Assembly: GCA_018660825.1 (NCBI GenBank)
Contig: JABJJO010000150.1
Coordinates: 1-64,000 of the forward strand
DNA from: Planctomycetaceae bacterium
Lineage (GTDB): Bacteria; Planctomycetota; Planctomycetia; Pirellulales; Pirellulaceae
Length of the DNA: 64,000 nt
Reading direction: 5' to 3'
In this document: positions 1 through 8,144 of the stretch, in pieces
Layout of the letters: each line of letters starts with the position of its first letter
Position numbering within the stretch: the first letter of the stretch is position 1
Made by a program: the position numbers and the translations under genes
The notes under the pieces: model-generated
Databases searched by the model: none
Seen by the model: only the letters and a program-made list of their open reading frames with translations
What the model was told of the DNA's origin: nothing

Positions 1-33
1 ACCGCATTTTAAATAAACCCTTCGCCCGTACAG

Positions 34-621
34 CTATTCGGGTGCTTTTACGGCCAACTGGTTATCAATTTGTTTTACACCCGGTTCTAGCAACACTAGC
101 TTTTCGACGAACCGCTTGTCACGATCCGATACGACGATCCCTTTGAGCGTCGCCGTTGTTTTGTTCATTGTCACCGATACTTGATTGAACTTGGACAGAC
201 CGGGTAATCTTTTTAACCGTGTTTCCGCTCGAACTTGTACTTGCATAGGAACAAACGGTGACGTCCTAAAAGCGACCACATACGGAAACCGTAAAGTGTT
301 TTGCGTTTGGTTTTGGTTTTGGTTTTGATTCCCGAAGCCACCGAAGCTACCGAAGCCGCCCATGCCACCCATGCCGCCCATTGAGAAACTCATGTTATTT
401 CCGAATCCCCCTCCCACCGAACTTTGACTGCGCGGATTCCCAGTATCTGAACCGCCGATGAATCCTGTGCTTTGAGTACCGCCTTCGATTTGTCCATCAT
501 TTTGGATCGTACCGGCCTGACCACCACCATTACCGTTGCCAGCTCCAAACTGAGCTTCGGCACTTACCGCAAAGACAAGGACGAAGTTTACTACTATGAT
601 CATTTTAAAAACATTAGTCAT
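34..621 (-). CDS. Secreted BON-like domain protein with Gly/Asn/Gln-rich middle
   Basis: 195 residues. Residues 1-23 form a signal peptide (hydrophobic run ending in AEA). Residues about 25-110 are low complexity, rich in Gly, Asn and Met, with repeated GGMGGM and NQNQNQ. Residues about 125-193 look like a BON domain: a predicted beta-alpha-beta pattern with LKGIVVSDRD and a pGV-x-x-I-D-N-x-L ending typical of BON. BON domains are known from periplasmic and outer-membrane proteins and are thought to bind phospholipid or mediate contacts; the exact job here is unknown. The gene is divergent from the gene at 1005 and its upstream region carries three 21-bp tandem repeats. The BON assignment is by motif pattern only. 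Confidence 0.7.
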   Translation of the reverse strand: MTNVFKMIIVVNFVLVFAVSAEAQFGAGNGNGGGQAGTIQNDGQIEGGTQSTGFIGGSDTGNPRSQSSVGGGFGNNMSFSMGGMGGMGGFGSFGGFGNQNQNQNQTQNTLRFPYVVAFRTSPFVPMQVQVRAETRLKRLPGLSKFNQVSVTMNKTTATLKGIVVSDRDKRFVEKLVLLEPGVKQIDNQLAVKAPE

Positions 622-1004
622 GAATCATCTCCACGCGTTTACCTGTTAGCTACCTATTCTATACATTACATGCGATCATAAGCAAACGTTCACTCTATGC
701 TAAACAACGTTCACTCTATGCTAAACAACGTTCACTCTATGCTAAACAACGGCACTCTAAGATATTTTTCGGCAAAACTGGGATTCAGCGACAATTCAAA
801 TCGAATTGGCAAAGAAAAGCCGAATATTTATCGTTGCTAACCGTAATATAACCAAAACACCTTACCAAGACTGCCAAATATCCTTATTTTGAACAATCCG
901 TGCTTTACTGCTTTATTTTCGGAACGTTCATTACGCCTTGGTGTTTAACAAACCTTATGCGGTAAATCTCTCCGTTCCCCTAACAACCGACAAAAAGGCA
1001 TATC
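622..1004. other. Divergent intergenic region with tandem repeats
   Basis: This 383-base spacer separates two divergently transcribed secreted-protein genes. It holds the 21-bp tandem repeats at 685-747 and is otherwise A/T-rich without a convincing open frame. An AAAGG element at about 993-997 precedes the ATG at 1005. It must contain promoters for both genes, but I cannot place -35 and -10 boxes with confidence. Confidence 0.5.
685..747. repeat. Three perfect 21-bp tandem repeats
   Basis: Three identical 21-bp units lie head to tail at 685-705, 706-726 and 727-747. Each begins AACGTTCACTC and ends ATGCTAAAC. A fourth, degraded unit starts at 748 (AACGGCACTCTAA). There is no spacer between units, so this is not a CRISPR. 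Twenty-one bases is two helical turns, so bound proteins would lie on one DNA face. An operator array for the flanking divergent genes or simple slippage repeats are both possible. Confidence 0.9.
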
Positions 1005-2864
1005 ATGACACGTTTCCGAGTAAGTGTTATTCTAGTTTTCTGTTCACTGGCCTTTACAACGCTGCTGTCCGTTTCCGCCGCGCGGCCAACAGCTCCACGG
1101 CTGTTTCCCTATAACACGGTAGTTTATTTACGCGTGGATGATTTTCCCGAATTAAAATCGGACTTCAATCGGACCTCACTAGGAGCTATTCGTAATGATG
1201 AAACGGTAGCGCCGTTAGTTGACCGTCTTTACGGAGAATTACTCACGGCGTTTCCACAAATCCAAGAGGAACTTGGGGTGACCATTGAGGATCTCCTTAA
1301 GCTTCCCACCGGTGAAGTTGCATTTTCACTGGCAGTGACCGACACTTCCCGCCCAATGTTTGCATTCATAGCTGACGTGGGCGCCAATACAGCGACCGCA
1401 AACAAGCTAATTGAACGCGCCGAATTCGAACATATTAGCAATGCGGGCGATTTACTAGAAGAGATGATTGGCGAAACCGAAGTCACAATTTTTCGCAACC
1501 CCGGTGCTGACGATGATCTTTATATCTTCATTAAAGATGAAACAGTTGTCCTGTGCAGTAGCGAATTGATGGCGACACATCTCATAAACGTGTGGGAAGG
1601 TACTGCCGAAGAAATCGACCGCACCCTATCCGACAACCGTAAATTCACGGACATCATGCGTAACAGCGTTGGCGCCGACAACTACCAGCCTCAAATTAGT
1701 TTTTTTGCCGATCCTCTCACTCTTATCAATGCGACAACTCGTGATAATTTCCAAGCACAAGCCGTGATGGCTTTACTGCCAACGCTTGGCGTTGACGGCT
1801 TCAAAGCTGTTGGCGGATCAATCATTTTAGCGCCACCAGGGTTTGACAGTGTTGCCCATTTCCACTTGGCGCTAGGAACACCACGACGGGGAGTACTCAA
1901 CCTACTCACCTTTGGGTCGGGTGACCTGACCCCAGAAACCTGGATTCCTGCAGATGTAGCTGACTACAGCACCGTCTACTGGGACCTAGAAAAGACATAT
2001 GGCGAAGTTGAAACACTCGTTGACCAGATTCTTGGTGCCGGATATTTTGAAAATCTCGTTGAAGACAACGTCAACACCCCAACAGGATGGAACTTGCGCG
2101 AAGATGTTATCGCCCAGATAGACGGTCGCCTCACAATGATTGGAAAGATCGTTGAACCAATTCGGATTAACAGCTTGTCCCGCCTCATTTCCGTGAAACT
2201 CAAAGATCCGGACGTTTTTGCTACGTTTCTGAAAGGAAATATCGAAAAGTTTGAAACTGCTATCGAAAAGAAAGAATACCGCGGATCAGCATATTATTTG
2301 ATATCGACTCCCAACCGTGGTGGGCAACCCGGCGCACCCGATGTTTCCTTCCAACAGCCAAACGGAGTTCAGGCACAACCCGATCCAGCACGTGAAAGAG
2401 CTCAAGATTTCCGCCAGAACTTGCGCCAACCACAACCAACCTTCGCAATCGTCGATGGCTACCTGGTTATTGCCGATTCGTTTGAAATTGTCGAGTCCGT
2501 AATAGACACAGCTGCTGGTGATGGTGAAAAGCTGGCTGACCAGAGTGATTTCCAGTTGATTGTCGCGCAAATCAAAGCGCAGACGGGTGAGATCCAACCG
2601 TCAGCTATTTCCTTTAGCCGCCCGGAGCATTCCCTGAAAATGTTTTATGACGTGTTGCTTGGTGATTCTGTTCAAGACACGATCAAGAGCCAAGCCTCTG
2701 ACAATCAGTTCTTCCGAGTGATTAACTCTGCTTTCCAAGATCATCCGTTACCGCAATTCTCGGAAATTTCAAAACACCTTGCTCCTACCGGCGGTGTTTT
2801 GTTCAATCGTCCTAGCGGATTACACTACATGAGTTTCTCACTCAAACCCGAATCTGCCAAATAG
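1005..2864 (+). CDS. Secreted 619-aa protein, DUF3352-like
   Basis: 619 residues with a clear signal peptide (residues 1-26, hydrophobic core then SVSAA). The mature part begins with a short segment (PYNTVVYLRVDDFPEL) and a following FAFIADVG-type strand, a pattern seen in DUF3352-like exported proteins that carry repeated alpha/beta modules. A Pro/Gln/Arg-rich stretch (about 455-495) separates two parts of the protein, and a third repeat-like segment follows (FAIVDGYLVIADS). No catalytic motif is recognisable. An AAAGG element just upstream supports the ATG. Family membership is an inference from the pattern and size; function is unknown. Confidence 0.6.
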   Translation: MTRFRVSVILVFCSLAFTTLLSVSAARPTAPRLFPYNTVVYLRVDDFPELKSDFNRTSLGAIRNDETVAPLVDRLYGELLTAFPQIQEELGVTIEDLLKLPTGEVAFSLAVTDTSRPMFAFIADVGANTATANKLIERAEFEHISNAGDLLEEMIGETEVTIFRNPGADDDLYIFIKDETVVLCSSELMATHLINVWEGTAEEIDRTLSDNRKFTDIMRNSVGADNYQPQISFFADPLTLINATTRDNFQAQAVMALLPTLGVDGFKAVGGSIILAPPGFDSVAHFHLALGTPRRGVLNLLTFGSGDLTPETWIPADVADYSTVYWDLEKTYGEVETLVDQILGAGYFENLVEDNVNTPTGWNLREDVIAQIDGRLTMIGKIVEPIRINSLSRLISVKLKDPDVFATFLKGNIEKFETAIEKKEYRGSAYYLISTPNRGGQPGAPDVSFQQPNGVQAQPDPARERAQDFRQNLRQPQPTFAIVDGYLVIADSFEIVESVIDTAAGDGEKLADQSDFQLIVAQIKAQTGEIQPSAISFSRPEHSLKMFYDVLLGDSVQDTIKSQASDNQFFRVINSAFQDHPLPQFSEISKHLAPTGGVLFNRPSGLHYMSFSLKPESAK

Positions 2865-3172
2865 GCCGTAAATGACGCTCTGTTTCAATGGCACCCACCA
2901 CTATTGCCTTGACCAACTTTAATTTTCGTGCCACTCGAATCGATGCTGGCAGTCAAAACGGAACCGGTCCACTGTACCGAAATACGTCTCAAGCAGTAGG
3001 CGCTAACTTCGAGGCAAGTCGTCGGAGTGGTTTCATCGAGCTATAAAATATTCCCATGTTTTGCAATCCATTGCTTGCATCACAACTCCCACGTGGTAAG
3101 TTTCACTAACACTTTTTCCCCCACCATTTGCCTACTCAAACCAGCAGTAGTCATTGCCAAGTTAGTTAAATC
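2865..3172. other. Intergenic, nothing recognised
   Basis: 308 bases between two plus-strand genes. I see no convincing frame, hairpin with a T-tract, tRNA or repeat. It presumably carries the promoter of the receiver gene at 3173. Confidence 0.4.
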
Positions 3173-3559
3173 ATGACCGCCTCAGACCAATCCACAACTG
3201 GGTCTTCAATCCTAGTCATTGACGACAATCCTGATATTCTCAACACGGTTGCCTTCGCGTTAAAACAGGCTGGTTATGACGTGTCCACCGCGAACAATGG
3301 AGAAGATGGGTTATCGCTGGCTTACGACACTAAGCCAGCCTTGATAGTTCTCGATATGATGATGCCAAAACGGAGTGGTTTTCTTGTCATTGAGTCCTTA
3401 CGCAAAGACTACGACAAACCAATCAAGATCATAATGATGACTGCAAACGAAGGCGAACGGCACGAGTCGTACGCCGAACTTCTCGGCGTCGACGAATATT
3501 TACACAAACCTTTCACGATGGAACTACTTGTTCAACGAGTCAAAGAACTCCTGTGTTGA
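3173..3559 (+). CDS. Stand-alone response-regulator receiver (CheY-like)
   Basis: 128 residues made of a single receiver domain with no output domain. The acidic pair is D17-D18, the phosphoacceptor is D61 in VLDMMMP, the switch Thr is T90 in MMTANEG and the conserved Lys is K112 in YLHKPF. All canonical residues are present, so it should accept phosphate from a histidine kinase or phosphotransfer protein. No kinase is nearby. It lies 36 bases upstream of the chdC gene on the same strand, so co-transcription is possible, but a functional link to heme synthesis is not supported by anything else. Like other single-domain regulators it probably acts by protein-protein contact. Confidence 0.92.
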   Translation: MTASDQSTTGSSILVIDDNPDILNTVAFALKQAGYDVSTANNGEDGLSLAYDTKPALIVLDMMMPKRSGFLVIESLRKDYDKPIKIIMMTANEGERHESYAELLGVDEYLHKPFTMELLVQRVKELLC

Positions 3560-3595
3560 ATCACCTGCTAATATTGAGGAATAATACGAACGACT

Positions 3596-4438
3596 ATGAA
3601 TCGACCACAACGACCCAGCGCCCAAGACCTCCCCGATCCATCTATCATTCCAACCGTAGGATGGCACTGCAGCCATTTCTATTATCGGTTTAATCGCGGC
3701 GCGGTAAACGCCATCGACGAGTCACAACGGGAGCGATCGCGTACGGAATTGGTAGCGGCCCTAGCCTTGTCTGAGAGCGGGCCGGCTAGAATGCAAACGA
3801 GTATCGTATCTGGCCACAAGGCCGATTTTGGTTTGATGATTATGGATCCCGATCCACTAGTGATTGAAAAGGCGAATCAAGACATCTTGAATACCTGCCT
3901 TGGTGCCACGCTCGAAGCAACATATAGCTACGTCTCCCTAACAGAAATCTCTGAATACGTTCCAACGTTAGAGCAATATGGCGATCGACTCGTAGAAGAC
4001 GGGGATGAACAAGGCACGCCCGCATATAACGCTAAACTCGAAGCCTATGAGCAACGGGAGCCCATTATGCGCAGACAGCGTTTAACGCCTGATTTCCCGG
4101 AGTGGCCCGCCATGTGTTTCTATCCGATGAATAAGAAACGAAAGGTCGGAGAGAATTGGTTTATGCTGGACTTCGGGGAACGAAATTTATTGATGTCCGA
4201 ACACGCACGCAGTGGCAGGCAGTTTGCCGGTAAAGTACAGCAACTTATAACCACCTCGGTAGGACTCGATGATTGGGAATGGGGAGTCACGCTCTGGGCA
4301 CGCAATCCAGAGTACCTTAAAGATATTGTGTACCGCATGCGTTTTGACGAAGCAAGTGCTCGCTATGCAGAATTTGGTCCATTCTACACTAGTTATATTT
4401 GTGATCCCGCAACAATGTTAGAGCACTGCGGAATTTAG
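3596..4438 (+). CDS. chdC: Coproheme decarboxylase (HemQ/ChdC, chlorite dismutase family)
   Basis: 280 residues with the chlorite dismutase-like fold pattern. Y176 lies in FYPMNKKR, matching the catalytic Tyr of the YP-x-K/N-K-R motif of coproheme decarboxylases, and H203 in MSEHARSGR matches the proximal heme His motif. In the coproporphyrin-dependent pathway the enzyme removes two propionate carboxyls from coproheme III to give heme b in the cytoplasm, using peroxide. The arginine of true chlorite dismutases was not specifically identified, and the Tyr motif favours ChdC. The N-terminal half (FYYRFNR, then the GHKADFGLM strand) is also typical. GAGGA upstream fits the start. The gene ends convergent with the YdjY-like gene, 58 bases away. 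Confidence 0.88.
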   Translation: MNRPQRPSAQDLPDPSIIPTVGWHCSHFYYRFNRGAVNAIDESQRERSRTELVAALALSESGPARMQTSIVSGHKADFGLMIMDPDPLVIEKANQDILNTCLGATLEATYSYVSLTEISEYVPTLEQYGDRLVEDGDEQGTPAYNAKLEAYEQREPIMRRQRLTPDFPEWPAMCFYPMNKKRKVGENWFMLDFGERNLLMSEHARSGRQFAGKVQQLITTSVGLDDWEWGVTLWARNPEYLKDIVYRMRFDEASARYAEFGPFYTSYICDPATMLEHCGI

Positions 4439-4496
4439 GTTCTGTATTCTGGACTTGTTCGGGAAAATTCACATTACTTACTGGACATTCACAAAT

Positions 4497-5324
4497 TCAA
4501 TTGTTTGTGCCAATTTCTTTTGCCCAATTGCGGACCGTTTCTAACAACACGCATCCAGCTCCCAGCACTTTTGGCGTTTTCATAGCGTCAACATTGGGGC
4601 GGTTGGCAAAAACCAATCGAACCGGTGTTTTTAGCGGGGCGATCTGAGGAGTATTCGCGTAGTACAAACGCGCTGCATTGCTATTACTACTTTCCACCGG
4701 TAAATCAATCGTCGCAGTAGGAAAGTTTGACAGGCATACCAAAGATCCATCGTTTCCGTAATAGATCCTCTCGTCAGTATTAGGATTTTTCCAATATCCA
4801 CTGCCGCCAAATACCCATGCGTACTGCATCGTCTTTCGCGTATTCCCCTTCTTAACCCAATCTTGTCCTAAATTCGCATTGATTTTTCCGTCTTCACCAA
4901 CCCATACCACCACAATGTCAATTACCGCCCCCGTTGCTCGTTTGTATTCCGGTTGAAACTGAACCGGACTTCCTGTTTTAGCGCCGATTGCCAAAAGACT
5001 GGTGTGCACCGTCTCTGCATCTACCGGCGTAGTGATTACCGATTCGTGTTCCTTCGTTTGAGCTGGACAAATGAACATTTCCAATGGTCCTTCACGTAAG
5101 CAAACCGATCCGTCAACTATCACCCACTTTCGTTTTAAGTCAATCCATAATCCGCCTTCTTTTTTTAGCGGCAAAACGAATTTACTAGTTACCAGAGGTT
5201 TCAGTATATTCTTATTAGCCGCTATCGGCGCAGCAGCCTCTTTTTTGTCCACCGGATCTTCGGCATTTGCTGTCGAAACCAATACTATCAGCAACATTAA
5301 TAATGTCTTCGTAGCCGGTGTCAT
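4497..5324 (-). CDS. Secreted YdjY-domain protein
   Basis: 275 residues. A signal peptide occupies residues 1-21 (LLMLLIVLVSTANA). The mature protein carries the pattern of the planctomycete YdjY-like family: DGSVCLREGPLEMF, then EHESV, LLAIGAKTGSPVQF, WVFGGSGYW, a stretch containing LSNFPTATIDLPV and a final PVRLVF strand. The function of the family is not established. It is probably exported to the periplasm. The gene is convergent with chdC and lies downstream of the 565-aa gene on the same strand (55 bases apart), so the two may share a transcript. No cofactor motif (CxxCH, metal cluster) is present, although paired Cys residues occur near residues 75 and 86. Confidence 0.75.
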   Translation of the reverse strand: MTPATKTLLMLLIVLVSTANAEDPVDKKEAAAPIAANKNILKPLVTSKFVLPLKKEGGLWIDLKRKWVIVDGSVCLREGPLEMFICPAQTKEHESVITTPVDAETVHTSLLAIGAKTGSPVQFQPEYKRATGAVIDIVVVWVGEDGKINANLGQDWVKKGNTRKTMQYAWVFGGSGYWKNPNTDERIYYGNDGSLVCLSNFPTATIDLPVESSNSNAARLYYANTPQIAPLKTPVRLVFANRPNVDAMKTPKVLGAGCVLLETVRNWAKEIGTNN

Positions 5325-5379
5325 AAATCAAGCCTTTGAGTGGTATTAAGATTTGCACGCATGTCCAACCGAATTTCAC

Positions 5380-7077
5380 TTACGATATTTCCACATACGC
5401 TTTGAGTTTACCATCTAACAGGAATTCCCCAAATAGAAATTCCGCGGTAGTGTTTTGCCCCATAAATGTACGGTTTGCTTGTTCGGCGAGACTCCGATAT
5501 AGAAGCCATTGTCTGCCACCAACTTGTATCCGTACTGCGGTGGCTTGGTCCGCGGCTTCGTGGATCATTTTTTTCACGACGACAAGTCGTCGCCAAGTGA
5601 ATTGTTTGTCGGCTGCCCTGGGTGTCAGGGCAAAAAAAAGTGGGCAATACAACGCTACAACTCCTTCACCGCTTGAGACCAATTCCAAACCATTTGTGGC
5701 AGTTAACTCGCTTTGGATGGACGCGTCAGGGTCCGACCGCCATTCCGACAAACCCACAGGTAATATCAAACCACGAATTTTGTCTGTGTCAACAAACAAT
5801 TCACGCCCTTCGCCGGCAATGCTAAATCTAGCGTCTGGCGTCGCCGCCTCAATATTCAACACGTGTCGAATATTTGAACCGGCGGTTCCCAAGACCACAT
5901 CTGCTATTAAAACCGCTCCGCTACGCCGACTTACACAAAACTGGCGTTGAATTCGCCAGCCCTGTTCCATTTCCAATTCCATCTCTAAATAGTCGGCGTC
6001 ATCATCACTCTGCCAACAGGTTTCAATCCACGTCCCCGCGGGTTCGAAACGTTTGTCATCGATTTCCAATGTAAATTCGACGGCACCCCGCAAAACGGTG
6101 TCGCCACAGGATTTTAACGCTACCACAACCTCCGTACCATGGGTTGAAACTGCTAGTTCACGCCGTTTTCGTCCCCATCCACTTCGCAAAATCGCTATCT
6201 GCGACCACTCGGAATGAAACGACGACCTGGGACGTTTGGTTTCCGCAGATGTTGATGCACCAAAGCCCGCTGCGGGATCGGAAAGTAGGCCCAGATGCCG
6301 GGCTAACCGAACATCGCTGGAATCACCGCCTAATTTTAACAAGGACGCCACAAATTCTTCGTTCAGTTGTTGGCATTTTCCACCAAAGTGTTGCCGGTCC
6401 CCCATACAAATCACCAACAACTGTCTAACGGCCCATTGAAACTGGTTTAAGATACATTCCGGTAAAGGCATGTCAACGAGCACAGTACTAGCGAGTCGTA
6501 TTATTCTGGCCATGGTTCCGAGTACTTCCGCAAAATCCCCTAAATCAGGGCTAGCCAACATTCCCTCCCCGTCGAAATCATCACGGCAGATTGATGCAAA
6601 ACTATCAACAATTATCTGCAAATCGCAAAGCCGACGGGAATCTCCTACTACCGACACAAACACCAATAACGGGATTTCACAAGATATTTGTAAACGCTGC
6701 AGTGTCGTCGTGGGAGTAACGGCATTACAAGTCCCTAGCAACGCATCCAACAAACGCTCATATTGCTGATTTGACAGACCTTCTCGTTTTTCCAGCAAAT
6801 ACCCAGCATGATACGCTAACCGCAACACACGCCTGACATCATCAGATCCTAGCTGGGCTTCATTCATCAAGCTGAACATCCAACTCATCTCCTCAGCAAT
6901 GCCAGACTCGCTCAATCGGATCTCGTATTCAGAGTAATACGGTTGGGTAGTTAGTAATAACTTCACCATATTTTCCGGCCGCGCAAACGTGTCCAAGACC
7001 TGCGTTACGGGTGACGCATCGATCATTTCACAATCATCGTGACCCGCAATTAATACGTGTGGTTTCTGGGTTGGCAT
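5380..7077 (-). CDS. 565-aa cytoplasmic protein, weakly heparinase II/III-like
   Basis: 565 residues without signal peptide or clear membrane span. The N-terminal half is alpha-helical (about 30-280, with LRLAYHAGYLLEKREG and LLDALLGTCN). The C-terminal half is beta-rich (about 290-565) and opens with SQIAILRSGWGRKRRELAV, which resembles the start of the beta-sandwich of heparinase II/III proteins, where a similar ILRSGW-type strand occurs. An alpha-toroid plus beta-sandwich order fits that superfamily, but I do not see a catalytic Tyr/His set I can defend, and polysaccharide lyases are usually exported. Treat as a conserved planctomycete protein of unknown function. It precedes the YdjY-like gene on the same strand. 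Confidence 0.55.
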   Translation of the reverse strand: MPTQKPHVLIAGHDDCEMIDASPVTQVLDTFARPENMVKLLLTTQPYYSEYEIRLSESGIAEEMSWMFSLMNEAQLGSDDVRRVLRLAYHAGYLLEKREGLSNQQYERLLDALLGTCNAVTPTTTLQRLQISCEIPLLVFVSVVGDSRRLCDLQIIVDSFASICRDDFDGEGMLASPDLGDFAEVLGTMARIIRLASTVLVDMPLPECILNQFQWAVRQLLVICMGDRQHFGGKCQQLNEEFVASLLKLGGDSSDVRLARHLGLLSDPAAGFGASTSAETKRPRSSFHSEWSQIAILRSGWGRKRRELAVSTHGTEVVVALKSCGDTVLRGAVEFTLEIDDKRFEPAGTWIETCWQSDDDADYLEMELEMEQGWRIQRQFCVSRRSGAVLIADVVLGTAGSNIRHVLNIEAATPDARFSIAGEGRELFVDTDKIRGLILPVGLSEWRSDPDASIQSELTATNGLELVSSGEGVVALYCPLFFALTPRAADKQFTWRRLVVVKKMIHEAADQATAVRIQVGGRQWLLYRSLAEQANRTFMGQNTTAEFLFGEFLLDGKLKAYVEIS

Positions 7078-7145
7078 TACTCGACGAGCCTATATTTGAC
7101 GACGCATGCTAGTGAAATTGAACCTCGGACTTACTCTCGTATAAA

Positions 7146-7856
7146 TTATACTCGTGGAATGCCTGCAAACAAACCAGTTCCGATGCGCACGATAGTAGCC
7201 CCTTCACGAACCGCTAATTCGTAATCTCGAGTCATACCCATCGACAAGTGTCTCAAGGACACATTGTCGGGACATCGAGAAAACAAACTTTCTCGCAATT
7301 CTCGTAATTCTGCAAACTCGCGTTGCGTTTTAGAGGGATCACTCTGCAAACCAGCCATTGTCATCATCCCTTGAATATCGATGTTTGGCATTACTGCAAC
7401 ATTCTCTAGAACTGACTCTACCTCATTCGGTTTAAAACCTTGTTTGTTTTGGTCGCCTGAAATATTTACTTGAATCAATATTTGGGTCACGATTCCCTGT
7501 TTCACCGATTCAGCAGAGATTGAATTGAGCAGGCGCAAACTGTCACCGGCGTGTAGCATATCGATACAGCCAATTGTCCGTCGCACCTTGTTTCTTTGTA
7601 AATGTCCTATTTGATGGAACCGAACGTCTAGAGAAGATAGCTCTAAGGCCTTCGACCACAACGCTTGGGGGCGATTCTCCCCAATCTCTCCGCATCCAGC
7701 CGCAACAACAGCCGCCGTGACATCACTACCAAAGTACTTGCAAACCGCTACCAACTTAACATCTGCAGCAGTTCGACCACTAGCCTCCGCGTTTGAGCCA
7801 ATTTTCATGCGGACTTCCGCCAGATTGGTCTCAATTATTTTCACCGTATCAATCAC
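7146..7856 (-). CDS. yggS: YggS/PLPBP family pyridoxal-phosphate homeostasis protein
   Basis: 236 residues, the normal size for the family. K40 in LVAVCKYFG is the PLP-binding Lys of the first strand. Also conserved are GENRPQ, FHQIGHLQRNK, the QVNISGDQNKQGF segment, GMMTMAG, HLSMGMTRDYE and the C-terminal VRIGTGLFG-like ending. YggS-family proteins have an alanine-racemase-like TIM barrel, hold PLP without known catalytic turnover and buffer PLP and amino-acid pools. Divergent from the PLP-dependent decarboxylase at 8145, about 290 bases away, which may be coincidence or a PLP-related pairing. Confidence 0.95.
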   Translation of the reverse strand: MIDTVKIIETNLAEVRMKIGSNAEASGRTAADVKLVAVCKYFGSDVTAAVVAAGCGEIGENRPQALWSKALELSSLDVRFHQIGHLQRNKVRRTIGCIDMLHAGDSLRLLNSISAESVKQGIVTQILIQVNISGDQNKQGFKPNEVESVLENVAVMPNIDIQGMMTMAGLQSDPSKTQREFAELRELRESLFSRCPDNVSLRHLSMGMTRDYELAVREGATIVRIGTGLFAGIPRV

Positions 7857-8144
7857 ATCACCCCCCTAGCAAACATAACTTTAGATTTTAACGTCGATTC
7901 GTTTAATTTGATATGGTGTTCTCAGCCCAAGGTACACGACCTGTTGCTTTGGTAGCTCTTTTTTGCAGGTTCGACTGGGAGGTCGTTGGTCAAAATAGAA
8001 TCACACGATCCCATTAAACGATTTCTTTTAAGTTATTTTATTGTAGAGTTTACCCTCCCTTGCGCCCTTTCGTTAATTTACATCGGAAGTGTAAAATTGA
8101 CAGGTAACCCCGCGCATCATTTACTATCCAAACCCGACTCGTCA

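Noticed and set aside
685-747. Possible CRISPR
   Set aside because: The three 21-bp units are directly adjacent without spacers and there are no cas genes.
4490-4509. Inverted repeat CACAAA / TTTGTG between chdC and the YdjY-like gene
   Set aside because: The stem is short and A/T-rich, overlaps the coding end of the YdjY gene and lacks a run of T, so I do not call a terminator.
5336-5950. 204-codon plus-strand frame
   Set aside because: It lies antisense to the 565-aa gene, has no family motif and its amino-acid make-up looks random.
7986-8144. TTG-started 53-residue N-terminal extension of the PLP decarboxylase
   Set aside because: The family fold begins after the ATG at 8145, and the extension is a hydrophobic stretch with no known match. 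The ATG is the simpler start.
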